A DNA stretch of 33,569 bases. It comes from Eubacterium sp. (GTDB lineage: Bacteria; Bacillota; Clostridia; Oscillospirales; Acutalibacteraceae). The notes under the pieces are model-generated. The model saw only the letters and a program-made list of their open reading frames with translations. It was not told where the DNA came from and did no database searches. The DNA lies in NCBI GenBank assembly GCA_017463985.1, contig JAFUEH010000006.1:1-33569 (forward strand), written 5' to 3'. The position numbers and the translations under genes were made by a program. This document shows positions 1 to 8,572 of the stretch, piece after piece; position 1 is the stretch's first letter, and each line of letters begins with the position of its first letter.

Positions 1-67
1 ACTCTGCACCTCTGTTTCATTATGCTCTGAAAGCCATACTTTTCAACATTAAACAAGACAATTTGTT

Positions 68-111
68 AAGAAACACCGAAATTCTCTTTTCAGCGATTTT
101 CGGTGTTTCTT
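68..111. terminator. Hairpin, probable intrinsic terminator of an upstream gene
   Basis: A perfect 14-bp inverted repeat (arms 68-81 and 98-111, core AAGAAACACCGAAA / TTTCGGTGTTTCTT) encloses a 16-nt loop. A second small hairpin, GGCTGT-T6-ACAGCC, follows at 115-132. The first hairpin probably ends transcription of a gene to the left of the window. The rest of 1-179 shows no gene. Confidence 0.65.
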
Positions 112-179
112 TTCGGCTGTTTTTTTACAGCCCCTTTCCTAACTAAATACTTTTTGACTTTTTTATTGTCCACTTTTAC

Positions 180-1019
180 TTGACAATTTCAGCGGCCGTC
201 GGCTTTTGTCAAAGTCCGGCGGTTTTTCGCGTGGCGCGTGCCGCTCTGCACTACTGGGAGGAGCCGTGTATCAGCGGCCGAAACGGTAGCGGTACGGTCT
301 TTTTCAGCGGCTGCAATTTGCGCTGTGTATTTTGCCAGAACGAAGAGATCAGCCACCGTAACAAGGGCGTTGCCGTCAGCGAGGAGCAGCTGATCGCCAT
401 CTTTGAAGGGCTGATCGCACAAGGCGCAGAAAATATCAATTTGGTGAACCCGACGCATTACGCCGTGCAGCTGGCCGCGCTGCTGAAGCATTGGCATTCA
501 CCGATACCGGTGGTATATAATTCCTCCGGCTATGAGCGTGTTGAAACGCTGCGGCTGCTGGAGGGACTGGTCGATATTTACCTGCCGGATTTCAAGTATA
601 TCCGTCCCGAAAAAGCAGCGCGTTACAGCGGCGCAGCGGATTATCCAGCAGTTGTGACGGCTGCACTCACAGAAATGCGCCGTCAGCAGCCAACGGATAC
701 TTTTGATGAAAACGGTGTGCTGCAAAAGGGAATGATCGTTCGACATCTGATCTTACCGGCTAACACCAATTCCTCTTTGGCGATCCTTGACTATCTGAAA
801 GCAAATTTTCCCGATACCTATCTTTCGCTCATGGCGCAGTATACGCCCTGTGGCGATCTGGCCGAAATGCCGGAGCTCAGCCGGCCGATCACCAAGCGCG
901 AATACAGTAAAGTGGCGGATTATGCTGTTGACAGCGGCTTTGAAAAGGTTTTTTTGCAAAAACTTTCCTCTTCTGATAAAAAATTCATTCCAGCATTTGA
1001 TTTTACCGGAATAATGTGA
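180..1019 (+). CDS. Radical SAM protein, PflA-like activase family, N-terminally short
   Basis: This is a radical SAM protein of the COG1313 type (putative pyruvate formate-lyase activating enzyme-like). The diagnostic stretch VARAALHYWEEPCISG is at residues 18-33. The 4Fe-4S CX3CX2C motif is Cys45, Cys49 and Cys52 (SGCNLRCVFCQN). Such proteins cleave S-adenosylmethionine to generate a radical; the target of this subfamily is unknown to me. Relatives normally begin with a Cys-rich segment of the type CxLCPRxCGxxR before the GFC that here is residues 8-10. That segment is missing in this frame. The start is unclear: the only nearby candidate is TTG at 180, with no convincing Shine-Dalgarno and a stop codon at 144-146. 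The gene may be a 5'-truncated or frameshifted copy. No glycyl-radical enzyme is adjacent. mscL follows 44 nt later with its own promoter. Confidence 0.75.
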   Translation: MTISAAVGFCQSPAVFRVARAALHYWEEPCISGRNGSGTVFFSGCNLRCVFCQNEEISHRNKGVAVSEEQLIAIFEGLIAQGAENINLVNPTHYAVQLAALLKHWHSPIPVVYNSSGYERVETLRLLEGLVDIYLPDFKYIRPEKAARYSGAADYPAVVTAALTEMRRQQPTDTFDENGVLQKGMIVRHLILPANTNSSLAILDYLKANFPDTYLSLMAQYTPCGDLAEMPELSRPITKREYSKVADYAVDSGFEKVFLQKLSSSDKKFIPAFDFTGIM

Positions 1020-1025
1020 TATGAT
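997..1025 (+). promoter_or_regulatory. mscL promoter
   Basis: A -35 TTGATT (997-1002) and -10 TATGAT (1020-1025) are separated by 17 nt and lie across the 3' end of the radical SAM gene, about 40 nt upstream of the mscL start. Confidence 0.6.
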
Positions 1026-1063
1026 GTAATTGCCTAAAATATTTCTGTAAAGGAGAAAAGTAA

Positions 1064-1492
1064 ATGAAAAAGTTTATGAAAGAATTTAAAGAGTTCATTG
1101 CGCAGGGTAATGTGCTCGACCTTGCGGTAGGTGTGATCATCGGCGGTGCTTTCAGCGCCATCGTTAATGCGCTGATTGACAACATTATCAATCCGCTTAT
1201 CGCTTGCATCGGCGGGACGGATGTCGGCTTTACGGTGCCGCTTATTAATGGCCAGGCGATGGATATCGGCAAGTTCATTTCTGCCATTCTGAACTTCCTG
1301 ATTGTTGCGTTTATTATTTTCCTGATTGTGAAGTCCGCCAACAAGGCGAAGTCTTTAGCAAAGAAGGACGAGGAAGAAGAGGAAGAGGTTACCACCAAGA
1401 CCTGCCCGTTCTGCAAGAGCGAGATCGATATCGAGGCTACCAAGTGCCCTCACTGCACCTCCGACCAGCCTGCTGAAGAGGAAGCAGAATAA
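1064..1492 (+). CDS. mscL: Large-conductance mechanosensitive channel MscL with C-terminal zinc ribbon
   Basis: MscL is a homopentameric membrane channel that opens under membrane tension to release solutes during hypo-osmotic shock. The N-terminal amphipathic helix and TM1 (residues about 1-43, including EFIAQGNVLDLAVGVIIGGA) and TM2 (about 68-90) match the family. The cytoplasmic part differs from the classic MscL tail: an acidic run at 102-108 leads into a CPFC...CPHC zinc ribbon (Cys114, 117, 128, 131) and another acidic tail. At 142 aa it is slightly long for the family, the extra length being the ribbon. The ATG is preceded by AAAGGAG at good spacing. A hairpin follows the gene. The ribbon's role (metal sensing, partner binding or assembly) is not known to me. 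Confidence 0.95.
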   Translation: MKKFMKEFKEFIAQGNVLDLAVGVIIGGAFSAIVNALIDNIINPLIACIGGTDVGFTVPLINGQAMDIGKFISAILNFLIVAFIIFLIVKSANKAKSLAKKDEEEEEEVTTKTCPFCKSEIDIEATKCPHCTSDQPAEEEAE

Positions 1493-1507
1493 TTTAACAA
1501 AACAAAG

Positions 1508-1527
1508 GGGAGGGCTTTTGCCCTCCC
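1508..1527 (+). terminator. Hairpin after mscL
   Basis: An 8-bp GC-rich stem GGGAGGGC/GCCCTCCC has a TTTT loop. The downstream T-tract is weak (ATAATTTATTTT), so it may end transcription only partly and let the hydrolase be co-transcribed. Confidence 0.55.
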
Positions 1528-1554
1528 GCAATAATTTATTTTGGAGTGAAGCTT

Positions 1555-2472
1555 ATGAAAATCAAGGACTATACTTTCCCGTCGGCTACAGGTGTTTGTG
1601 AAATCGCAGCCAGAGCGTATCTGCCGGATGGCGATTATGACACCGTGCTGGTGATCCATCACGGTATGGCCGAGCATCAGGAACGCTATCAGGGCTTTAT
1701 CGAGTTCCTTTGCGCCAACGGCGTTGCCGTGTATATGCACGATATGGCCAACCACGGTAAGTCTAATGCCGCTTTTGAGGAAAGCGGCTGGTTTGGCGAT
1801 CAGGACGGCTACAAGGGCTTGGTGGACGATTTTAAGAAGAATTATGATATTGCCAAGTCGGAGAATCCGGATAAAAAAATCTATGTGATGGGTCATTCCA
1901 TGGGCTCCTTTATCTGCCGCTGCCTGACGGCGTGGTATCCGGACGAGGGCTATGCCGGCGCGATCTATATGGGTACCGGTGATGCAAATCCGATTGCCGG
2001 TATGGGCTTAAAGATGGCCGGCCTTGTCGCCAAGCTCAAGGGCACGAAGCATAAGAGTAAAACGCTGGATAAGCTCACCTTTGGCTCTTACGGCAAGGGC
2101 TTTGAGGGCAGAACCGCTTTTGACTGGCTGACAAGAGATACGGCGATCGTGGATAAGTACATTGACGATCCTTACTGCGGCTTCCTGTTCTCCGCACAGG
2201 GCATGAAGGATTTGGTCGAACTCAACATCGGTTCCAATACGGACGAATGGTATGCAAAGGTGCCGAAGGATCTGAAGATCCTGCTGACGTCGGGCGACAG
2301 AGATCCTGTCGGTCCTACCGGAAAGGGTATTCAGAATATTGCCGATAAGCTCAAGGCGACAGGCCATACTGACGTTACGGTCAATATCTATCCGGAGTGC
2401 CGTCATGAAATCCTGAACGAGCTGAATAAGGACGAGGTCATGGCAGATATCCTTGCCTGGCTGAAAGCATAA
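1555..2472 (+). CDS. Alpha/beta hydrolase, lysophospholipase / monoacylglycerol lipase-like
   Basis: This 305-aa cytosolic serine hydrolase resembles the Hydrolase_4 / lysophospholipase group. The oxyanion-hole region is HHGMAEHQERY (residues 35-45). The nucleophile elbow is GHSMGS with Ser115. The likely acid is Asp250 in SGDRDPVG and the catalytic His is His284 in ECRHEIL. The probable substrates are monoacylglycerol or lysophospholipid esters; this is inferred from the family and not visible in the sequence. The ATG at 1555 was chosen because GGAG lies 8 nt upstream. A GTG nine bases earlier overlaps that Shine-Dalgarno and is unlikely to be used. No signal peptide is seen. It converges on glgA, with a shared terminator between them. 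Confidence 0.85.
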   Translation: MKIKDYTFPSATGVCEIAARAYLPDGDYDTVLVIHHGMAEHQERYQGFIEFLCANGVAVYMHDMANHGKSNAAFEESGWFGDQDGYKGLVDDFKKNYDIAKSENPDKKIYVMGHSMGSFICRCLTAWYPDEGYAGAIYMGTGDANPIAGMGLKMAGLVAKLKGTKHKSKTLDKLTFGSYGKGFEGRTAFDWLTRDTAIVDKYIDDPYCGFLFSAQGMKDLVELNIGSNTDEWYAKVPKDLKILLTSGDRDPVGPTGKGIQNIADKLKATGHTDVTVNIYPECRHEILNELNKDEVMADILAWLKA

Positions 2473-2504
2473 TCCGTCCGTCGGCTGTTCATCAATCCAA
2501 CGAA

Positions 2505-2537
2505 AAACCGCTGTGAACGCAAGGTTCACAGCGGTTT
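2505..2537. terminator. Bidirectional terminator between the hydrolase gene and glgA
   Basis: A perfect 14-bp stem (2505-2518 with 2524-2537, AAACCGCTGTGAAC / GTTCACAGCGGTTT) has a 5-nt loop and T-rich flanks on both sides. It serves both convergent genes. Confidence 0.9.
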
Positions 2538-2554
2538 CCTGTTTTTCAGCGATG

Positions 2555-3982
2555 TTATTCCTTGAGCAGCGCTTTATACATCTTAATGTATTCGTTAGCG
2601 CTCTTGCCCCAGCTCATGTCGCACGCCAGTGCACGCTTAACGAGAATGTTCCAGCCTTCACGGTTTTGATAGCCCTCGATACCGCGATAAATGGCGCCGA
2701 GCATATCGTAAGCGTCATAGTTACGGAAGGTGAAGCCGTTGCCCTCGCCGTCACCGCTGTCGGTGATGGAATCCTTAAGGCCGCCGGTCTCACGCACAAT
2801 CGGGATCGTGCCGTACCGCAGTGCGATCATTTGTGACAGGCCGCACGGCTCGCTCTTGCTGGGCATTAAGAACATATCTGCGCCGGCATAGATTTTTCTG
2901 GAAAGCTCCGGAACAAAGCCGATCGTGATGCCGACCTTGTCAGGATATTTGTCATGCAGCTCTCTGAAGAAGCTCTCATACTGCCATTCTCCGGAGCCGA
3001 GCACCACGTACTGTACGTCGCGCTCCCACAGGCTCTTTTCCAGCACCTCTTTCATCAGGTCGAAGCCTTTGTGACCTGCTAAACGGGAGACAATGCCGAT
3101 CAGCGGTACATCGTCGCGCACGGCCATGCCCATCAGCTCCTGCAGCGCCTTTTTGTTTTTGGCTTTGGCTGCCTGGAAGTTGTCAGCATTGTAGTTGGCG
3201 GCGATATTTTTGTCTGTTTCCGGATTATAGCTGTCTGTGTCAATACCGTTCAGGATACCGCACAGCTTCCAGCTGCGCTGATTCAGGATCGGATCTAATC
3301 CGTGACTGAACCATGGGTCAAGAATTTCCTTGGCATACGTCGGAGAAACGGTAGTGACCTTATTGGCGCACTCAATGCCCGCCTTCATAAAGTTGACCAG
3401 TCCGTCGTACTGAATCAGGTTATAATATTCCGGCCCGATACCCAGCACGTCGCCCAGCAGCTCGTTGCCGTATTTGCCCTGATATTGAATGTTGTGAATG
3501 GTGAATACCGTTTTGATGTTTTCATAACCGGGTTGATTGGCGTAGAAAATACTGTAATACAGCGGCGTCAGCGCGCTCTGCCAGTCATTGCAGTGAATGA
3601 TGTCCGGCTTCCAGTCGAGGTGAGGAATAATCTCCAGCACGGCACGTGCAAAGAAAGCGAAACGCTCTGCGTCGTCATAATGACCGTAAATACCTTCGCG
3701 CTTGAAATAATACTGGTTATCCAAAAAATAATAGATAACGCCGTTGTGCTTAGCTTCAAAAATGCCGCAATACTGCCGCCGCCAGGATACCGGCACGGAA
3801 ATAGAGGTCAGGAAGGTCATTTTATCTTTGTATTCCTGCTTAATGGAATCGTATAGAGGCATGACCACTCGACAGCCGATCAGTCTTTTCCTGAGCGCGG
3901 CCGGCAGGGAACCGGCAACGTCCCCTAAACCGCCCGAAGCCATGAACGGAAGCGCTTCGGATGCTACATATAATACTTTCAT
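2555..3982 (-). CDS. glgA: Glycogen synthase (ADP-glucose type, GT5)
   Basis: GlgA transfers glucose from ADP-glucose to the growing alpha-1,4-glucan. The 475-aa length is normal. The N-terminal Rossmann domain starts MKVLYVASEALPF and the C-terminal domain has SEPCGLSQMIALRYGTIPIVRETGGL, including the conserved Glu of the EPCGL motif. The usual KTGGL motif (Lys15 in E. coli GlgA, contacting the sugar nucleotide) reads ASGGL at the same position (Ala15), so that lysine is absent. The start has AAGGAG at good spacing. It is the last gene of the glg operon, 11 nt after glgD, and ends at a bidirectional terminator. Confidence 0.94.
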   Translation of the reverse strand: MKVLYVASEALPFMASGGLGDVAGSLPAALRKRLIGCRVVMPLYDSIKQEYKDKMTFLTSISVPVSWRRQYCGIFEAKHNGVIYYFLDNQYYFKREGIYGHYDDAERFAFFARAVLEIIPHLDWKPDIIHCNDWQSALTPLYYSIFYANQPGYENIKTVFTIHNIQYQGKYGNELLGDVLGIGPEYYNLIQYDGLVNFMKAGIECANKVTTVSPTYAKEILDPWFSHGLDPILNQRSWKLCGILNGIDTDSYNPETDKNIAANYNADNFQAAKAKNKKALQELMGMAVRDDVPLIGIVSRLAGHKGFDLMKEVLEKSLWERDVQYVVLGSGEWQYESFFRELHDKYPDKVGITIGFVPELSRKIYAGADMFLMPSKSEPCGLSQMIALRYGTIPIVRETGGLKDSITDSGDGEGNGFTFRNYDAYDMLGAIYRGIEGYQNREGWNILVKRALACDMSWGKSANEYIKMYKALLKE

Positions 3983-3993
3983 AATGATTCTCC

Positions 3994-5118
3994 TTAGATG
4001 CGGGTATCCTTTGACAGGCTGACCGGGAAGTTCTCCGCGCCTGACAGCTCAATGCCGGATTTAATGTTTACGTTCTTATCTGCGATAATATAGTTCACCT
4101 TGGTGCCTTCTCCGATCACCGTGTCCTGCATGAGAATAGAATTTTTGACCACGGCGTCGGCCTCTACCTTAACGCCCTTGAAAATGATGCAGTTTTCGAC
4201 CGTTCCCTTGATTTCACAGCCGTCCGCGATCAGTGAGTTGTTGACCTTTGCCTCAGTGCCGTAAAGAGTAGGCATATCGTCGCGCTCCTTCGTATAGATC
4301 GGACGCTCCGGTGCAAACAGGCGATTTTTAATATCGCGGTTGAGCAGGCTCATGGAAATATCGTAGTAGCTCTGCACGCTGTCGATCGTGCCGACAAAGC
4401 AGTCTGTTGCGTCATAAGCATAAGCCTTGCCGCTCTTGATACAGTTCATCAAAATACTGCGCTGGAACGAAACCTCATTTTTAGAGTGCGCTGTGGTGAT
4501 CAGCGTTTGCAGCAAATACTTCTTTACCAGCACGATGTTGCAGGAATAGAAAACGTCCTCCTCGGCTGTCGGATCGATCGCGGCTTCCAGGATCTTACCG
4601 TCCTCGGCTACCTCGTTAAACACAAGCACCGAGCTGATGTTAGCCGGCTTTTTCCCCCTGACGCCGACGATGGTCACCGCGGCGCCGCTCTGCTCGTGTG
4701 CCTCAAACAATGCGTCATAGTCAATGCTGAGAATATTATTACAATCGGTCATCAGCACGTATTCCTGATTGCTTTGGTCAAGGAAGCCCATATTGCCGTA
4801 AATAGCGTCAATACGGTTGCCCCACATCGTGGTAGATGTCAGCGAATACGGCGGCAGCAGGTACAAGCCGTCTGTCTTTCTGGACAGATCCCATGGCTTG
4901 CCGGTGCCGACATGGTCCATCAGTGAATTAAAGTTTGCGTTGGTCACTACGCCGATTTTGGTAACACCGCTTTCTACCATGTTAGACAGTGGAAAGTCGA
5001 TCAGACGGTAACGGGAGCAGAAGGGAACAGAACCCATTGTACGCATATCCGTCAGCGCGCCGAGCGCTTCTTCGTGAATATTGGCAAAGATCATGCCAAG
5101 TACCTTTTTACCGTTCAT
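3994..5118 (-). CDS. glgD: GlgD, glucose-1-phosphate adenylyltransferase partner subunit
   Basis: GlgD is the second subunit of the Firmicute ADP-glucose pyrophosphorylase and associates with GlgC; in known systems it has little activity of its own and stimulates GlgC. The 374-aa protein starts [17 protein letters not shown]. The first loop reads [11 protein letters not shown] where GlgC has [11 protein letters not shown], so the nucleotide-binding signature is degenerate as expected for GlgD. The nucleotidyltransferase fold ([16 protein letters not shown]) and a C-terminal left-handed beta-helix region of hexapeptide-like repeats are present. The start was set at 5118, where AGGAGGT precedes the ATG. 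This ATG overlaps the glgC stop as ATGA, indicating translational coupling. A longer frame to 5214 is rejected. Confidence 0.93.
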   Translation of the reverse strand: MNGKKVLGMIFANIHEEALGALTDMRTMGSVPFCSRYRLIDFPLSNMVESGVTKIGVVTNANFNSLMDHVGTGKPWDLSRKTDGLYLLPPYSLTSTTMWGNRIDAIYGNMGFLDQSNQEYVLMTDCNNILSIDYDALFEAHEQSGAAVTIVGVRGKKPANISSVLVFNEVAEDGKILEAAIDPTAEEDVFYSCNIVLVKKYLLQTLITTAHSKNEVSFQRSILMNCIKSGKAYAYDATDCFVGTIDSVQSYYDISMSLLNRDIKNRLFAPERPIYTKERDDMPTLYGTEAKVNNSLIADGCEIKGTVENCIIFKGVKVEADAVVKNSILMQDTVIGEGTKVNYIIADKNVNIKSGIELSGAENFPVSLSKDTRI

Positions 5119-6329
5119 GCGGATACCTCCTCTCCTGATGCAATCATTTCTTTCGGTGCGATTTTTGCACCTGTTTTGATCGTGGCCTTTGAGCCGATCA
5201 CGGCGATGCCCCATTCCTCCGGCTTTTCCAGCTGCTCCGGAATCTCGCCTACCTGTGCGCCGGCCTCAATGACAGCGTCCTCAGCGATGATGGAGTAATA
5301 AACCTTTGCACCCTTACCGATCTTTGCGCCGGGCATGATGACAGAATACTTGACCTCTGCGTCCTCCTCTACGATGACATCGGGGGAAATGACGGAATAA
5401 TCAATGCTGCCGTCGATTTCGCAGCCCTCACCGACGGAGGAATTCTCTACCACAGCCTTTTGACCGATATAGCTCGGCGGCGACATGGGATTGCGTGAGT
5501 AAATGCGCCAGCTCTTGTCGGACAGGTCAAGGTCTACATTCGGGTTGATGATGTCCAGATTGGCTTCCCACAGGGAGTCGATCGTGCCGACATCCTTCCA
5601 GTAGCCCTTGAACGGAAATGCAAACATCCGCTGACCGTCCGCCAGCATATTCGGGATAATGTTTTTGCCGAAGTCGTTGGAGGAATTCGGGTCTGCCTCG
5701 TCCTCAGTCAGATACTTTTTCAGCTTATCCCAGCTGAACACATAAACGCCCATAGAAGCCTTGTTTGATTTTGGCTCCTTCGGTTTTTCGGCAAATTCAT
5801 AGATCTGCTCGTTTTCGTCCGTTGCGAGAATACCGAAGCGGCTTGCTTCCTCCCACGGCACCTCCAGCACGGCGATGGTGCAGTCGGCATTGTTCTTTTT
5901 GTGGAACTCGATCATGTTGGCGTAATTCATCTTATAGATATGGTCGCCTGAGAGAATTACCACGTATTCGGGATCGTATTTTTCAATAAAGGTAATGTTT
6001 TGATAAATGGCGTTAGCAGTGCCCTTGTACCACTCTGCGCCGCCGATGGCTTCGTAGGGCGAGAGTACGTGAACGCCGCCGTTGATCCTGTCGAGGTCCC
6101 ACGGCTGTCCGTTGCCGAGGTAATCGTTGAGTACCAGCGGTTGGTACTGCGTTAATACGCCGACGGTATAGATACCGCTGTTTACGCAGTTTGAGAGCGG
6201 AAAGTCGATAATTCTGTAATTTCCGCCGTACGGAACTGCCGGCTTTGCAATGCTTTTTGTCAGTACGCCGAGCCGTGAGCCCTGACCGCCTGCCAAAAGC
6301 ATGGCTACAACATCTGTTTTGTGTGTCAT
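5115..6329 (-). CDS. glgC: Glucose-1-phosphate adenylyltransferase catalytic subunit
   Basis: GlgC makes ADP-glucose from glucose-1-phosphate and ATP, the committed step of glycogen synthesis. The 404-aa protein has the catalytic signature [14 protein letters not shown], then [20 protein letters not shown], the metal-binding SGDHIYKM, and FAEKP, whose Lys binds glucose-1-phosphate in the family. A C-terminal beta-helix follows. AGGAGG lies upstream of the ATG. It starts 18 nt after the glgB stop and overlaps glgD by 4 nt. Confidence 0.96.
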   Translation of the reverse strand: MTHKTDVVAMLLAGGQGSRLGVLTKSIAKPAVPYGGNYRIIDFPLSNCVNSGIYTVGVLTQYQPLVLNDYLGNGQPWDLDRINGGVHVLSPYEAIGGAEWYKGTANAIYQNITFIEKYDPEYVVILSGDHIYKMNYANMIEFHKKNNADCTIAVLEVPWEEASRFGILATDENEQIYEFAEKPKEPKSNKASMGVYVFSWDKLKKYLTEDEADPNSSNDFGKNIIPNMLADGQRMFAFPFKGYWKDVGTIDSLWEANLDIINPNVDLDLSDKSWRIYSRNPMSPPSYIGQKAVVENSSVGEGCEIDGSIDYSVISPDVIVEEDAEVKYSVIMPGAKIGKGAKVYYSIIAEDAVIEAGAQVGEIPEQLEKPEEWGIAVIGSKATIKTGAKIAPKEMIASGEEVSA

Positions 6330-6347
6330 ACGTCAAATCCTCCTGTG

Positions 6348-8237
6348 TTATTTACTGTCATTGACTTTTTTTAGATAGATGGCAGAAAGACCGTGAAGCT
6401 TCAGGTCAATGCTCTGCTCGTGTGAATGAATTTTGATCGGAGCGGCGTGATACGTGCCGGAAAGCCGTTTTTTATCGCCGCCATAGCGCTCTAACGAGGT
6501 GTCCAGCACGACCTTATAGGTGCCGTTTTCCGGTACGCCGATCCGATAGCTGTCAAAGCTGTTCGGCGTCCAGTTAAATACCGCGATGAGCTCCTCGCCC
6601 TTTTTATTCTTTCTGCGGAAGGCGATGACGCTGTTGCTGTTGTCGTCGGCCGCGATCCACTCAAAGCCGTCCCAGCTATAATCAATTTCCCACAGCTCGC
6701 TGTGCGCCTGATAGAATTGATTCAGCTCGCGCGTAAAGCGCTGCAGTTTTGCGTGCTTATCATAATCCAGCAGCAGCCAGTCCAGTCCCTGCTTATAATT
6801 CCATTCAATGAACTGGCCAAATTCGCTGCCCATAAAAAGCAGCTTCTTGCCGGGGTGCGCAAACATATACGCCAAAAACAGCCTCATTCCGTCAAACTTC
6901 ATGTTGTATTCGCCCGGCATTTTATTCAGCAACGAGCGCTTGCCGTGTACGACCTCATCATGGCTGATCGGCAGCACAAAGTTTTCGGAAAACGCGTAGA
7001 AAAAGCTGAAGGTAATGCAGTTATGATTGCCCTTGCGGAACAGCGGATCCAGCGCGGTGTAGCGCAGCATATCGTTCATCCAGCCCATATTCCACTTGAA
7101 GTTAAAGCCGAGACCGCCGATGTCGGTCGGCATGGTGATCATCGGCCAAGCGGTGGATTCCTCAGCGATCATCATCACCTCCGGATGTTCCTTGAACATC
7201 GCGGCATTCAGCTGACGGAAAAAGTCAACCGCCTCTAAGTTTTCACGTCCGCCGTTTTTGTTGGGTACCCATTCTCCCTCCTTACGGCAATAATCAAGGT
7301 ATAGCATGGAGGCGACAGCGTCCACGCGCAGCCCGTCAAAGTGGTATTGATCCACCCAATACATGGCGGAGCTGATCAGAAATGAACGCACCTCTTTTTT
7401 ATTATAATCAAATACACGTGTGCCCCACTCCTTGTGCTCACCCTTGCGCGGATCACTGTATTCATAACAGCAGGTACCGTCAAATTCGTACAGGCCGTGT
7501 GCGTCCTTCGGGAAGTGCGCCGGTACCCAGTCCAGGATCACGCCGATGTTGGCGCGGTGACACGCGTCTACAAAGTACATCAGATCCTCCGGTACGCCGT
7601 AGCGGGAGGTCGGCGCAAAATAACCGGTGACCTGATAACCCCAAGAGCCGTCAAACGGGTATTCCATAATCGGCAGCAGCTCAATGTGCGTATAACCCAT
7701 TTCCTTTACATAAGGAACCAGCTGCTCCGCCATTTCGCGGTAGCTGAGAAAGCTGCCGTCTTCATGCTGTTTCCAAGAGCCAAAATGCAGCTCATAGATA
7801 TTGACAGGCTTTTCCAGTATGTTGCCGGTCCGGTTGCGCTGTTGCCATTTGGCGTCCTTCCACGGGTAAGCTGACAGCTCATATACCTTGGAGCCGGTGG
7901 CCGGACGTGTTTCCTGATGAACGCCGTAAGGATCTGCTTTCAGCAGCGTTTTGCCGTCCTTTGTCTGAATGGCATACTTGTAGCAATCGTAAACGTTGAC
8001 ATTGTCCACGATCGCCTCCCATATTCCCGGCGAAACAGGGAAGCAACGGTGCGCCTCGCTGTTCCAGCCGTTAAAGTCACCGACAACGCTGACAGCTTCC
8101 GCGTTCGGCGCCCATACCCTGAAAGCGTATTGCCCCTTGCTGATCTGATGAACACCAAAGAATTCATAAGCCTTATAATTTGTTCCGTCATGGAACAAAT
8201 AGATCGGCAGCTGGTATTCCTCCTTTACTTTTGCCAT
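6348..8237 (-). CDS. glgB: 1,4-alpha-glucan branching enzyme (GH13)
   Basis: GlgB introduces alpha-1,6 branches into glycogen. A CBM48-like N-terminal module is seen around residues 25-110 (FFGVHQ, FRVWAPNAEAVSVVGDFNGWN). The GH13 catalytic barrel follows, with the nucleophile Asp306 in DGLRVDAVASM, the acid/base Glu359 in MIAEEST, and the third acid in PISHDEVVHGKRSL. The 629-aa length is typical. The longest frame starts at 8321, but AAGGAG sits 8 nt before the ATG at 8237 and relatives begin near here, so 8237 is taken. It is the first gene of the operon. The promoter lies about 80 nt upstream, preceded by three repeated palindromes. Confidence 0.95.
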   Translation of the reverse strand: MAKVKEEYQLPIYLFHDGTNYKAYEFFGVHQISKGQYAFRVWAPNAEAVSVVGDFNGWNSEAHRCFPVSPGIWEAIVDNVNVYDCYKYAIQTKDGKTLLKADPYGVHQETRPATGSKVYELSAYPWKDAKWQQRNRTGNILEKPVNIYELHFGSWKQHEDGSFLSYREMAEQLVPYVKEMGYTHIELLPIMEYPFDGSWGYQVTGYFAPTSRYGVPEDLMYFVDACHRANIGVILDWVPAHFPKDAHGLYEFDGTCCYEYSDPRKGEHKEWGTRVFDYNKKEVRSFLISSAMYWVDQYHFDGLRVDAVASMLYLDYCRKEGEWVPNKNGGRENLEAVDFFRQLNAAMFKEHPEVMMIAEESTAWPMITMPTDIGGLGFNFKWNMGWMNDMLRYTALDPLFRKGNHNCITFSFFYAFSENFVLPISHDEVVHGKRSLLNKMPGEYNMKFDGMRLFLAYMFAHPGKKLLFMGSEFGQFIEWNYKQGLDWLLLDYDKHAKLQRFTRELNQFYQAHSELWEIDYSWDGFEWIAADDNSNSVIAFRRKNKKGEELIAVFNWTPNSFDSYRIGVPENGTYKVVLDTSLERYGGDKKRLSGTYHAAPIKIHSHEQSIDLKLHGLSAIYLKKVNDSK

Positions 8238-8316
8238 GCGTGATACTCCTTGTTGCTTAAATATCATCTTATTGATAGGAGCGTATATATAGACCCCCAT
8301 ATTAATTATTTTATAT

Positions 8317-8345
8317 ATCATAACATTAAAACCTGTCTAATGCAA
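8317..8345 (-). promoter_or_regulatory. glg operon promoter
   Basis: On the minus strand, -35 TTGCAT (8345-8340) and -10 TATGAT (8322-8317) are separated by exactly 17 nt. Transcription would start near 8310, giving a leader of about 70 nt before glgB. Confidence 0.7.
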
Positions 8346-8361
8346 GGGAATTTTGGTTATT

Positions 8362-8443
8362 TTGTTACAAGAAATTGTAAATTTTTTCTCAAAATTGTGC
8401 GTTTTGTTACAAAATGATAAAAAATTTTGGTAATTGTATACAA
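8362..8443. promoter_or_regulatory. Three TTGTnACAA-type palindromes upstream of glgB
   Basis: TTGTTACAA occurs at 8362-8370 and 8404-8412, each within an 11-nt direct repeat TTTTGTTACAA, and TTGTATACAA occurs at 8434-8443. Centre-to-centre spacings are 42 and about 30.5 bp, close to whole helical turns. They lie 50-130 nt upstream of the glg transcription start, in the 335-nt gene-free, AT-rich gap 8238-8572. They may be activator or repressor sites for glg or for the divergent dapF; the protein is unknown. Confidence 0.45.
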
Positions 8444-8509
8444 AACACCGCTCGGCGGATACGTCAAAAAACAACAATGAAATCAGTGGATTATTGGTGC
8501 TATTATCTA

Positions 8510-8539
8510 TTGCGGTGCATGAAACAGTTGTGATATAAT
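8510..8539 (+). promoter_or_regulatory. dapF-purC-purB promoter
   Basis: A perfect -10 TATAAT (8534-8539) is preceded by an extended TG motif (8531-8532). A weak -35 TTGCGG (8510-8515) is spaced 18 nt. The start codon of dapF is 33 nt beyond the -10. Confidence 0.65.
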
Positions 8540-8572
8540 AAAAACCTGTTAAAGAAAAGGGAGGACAACACG

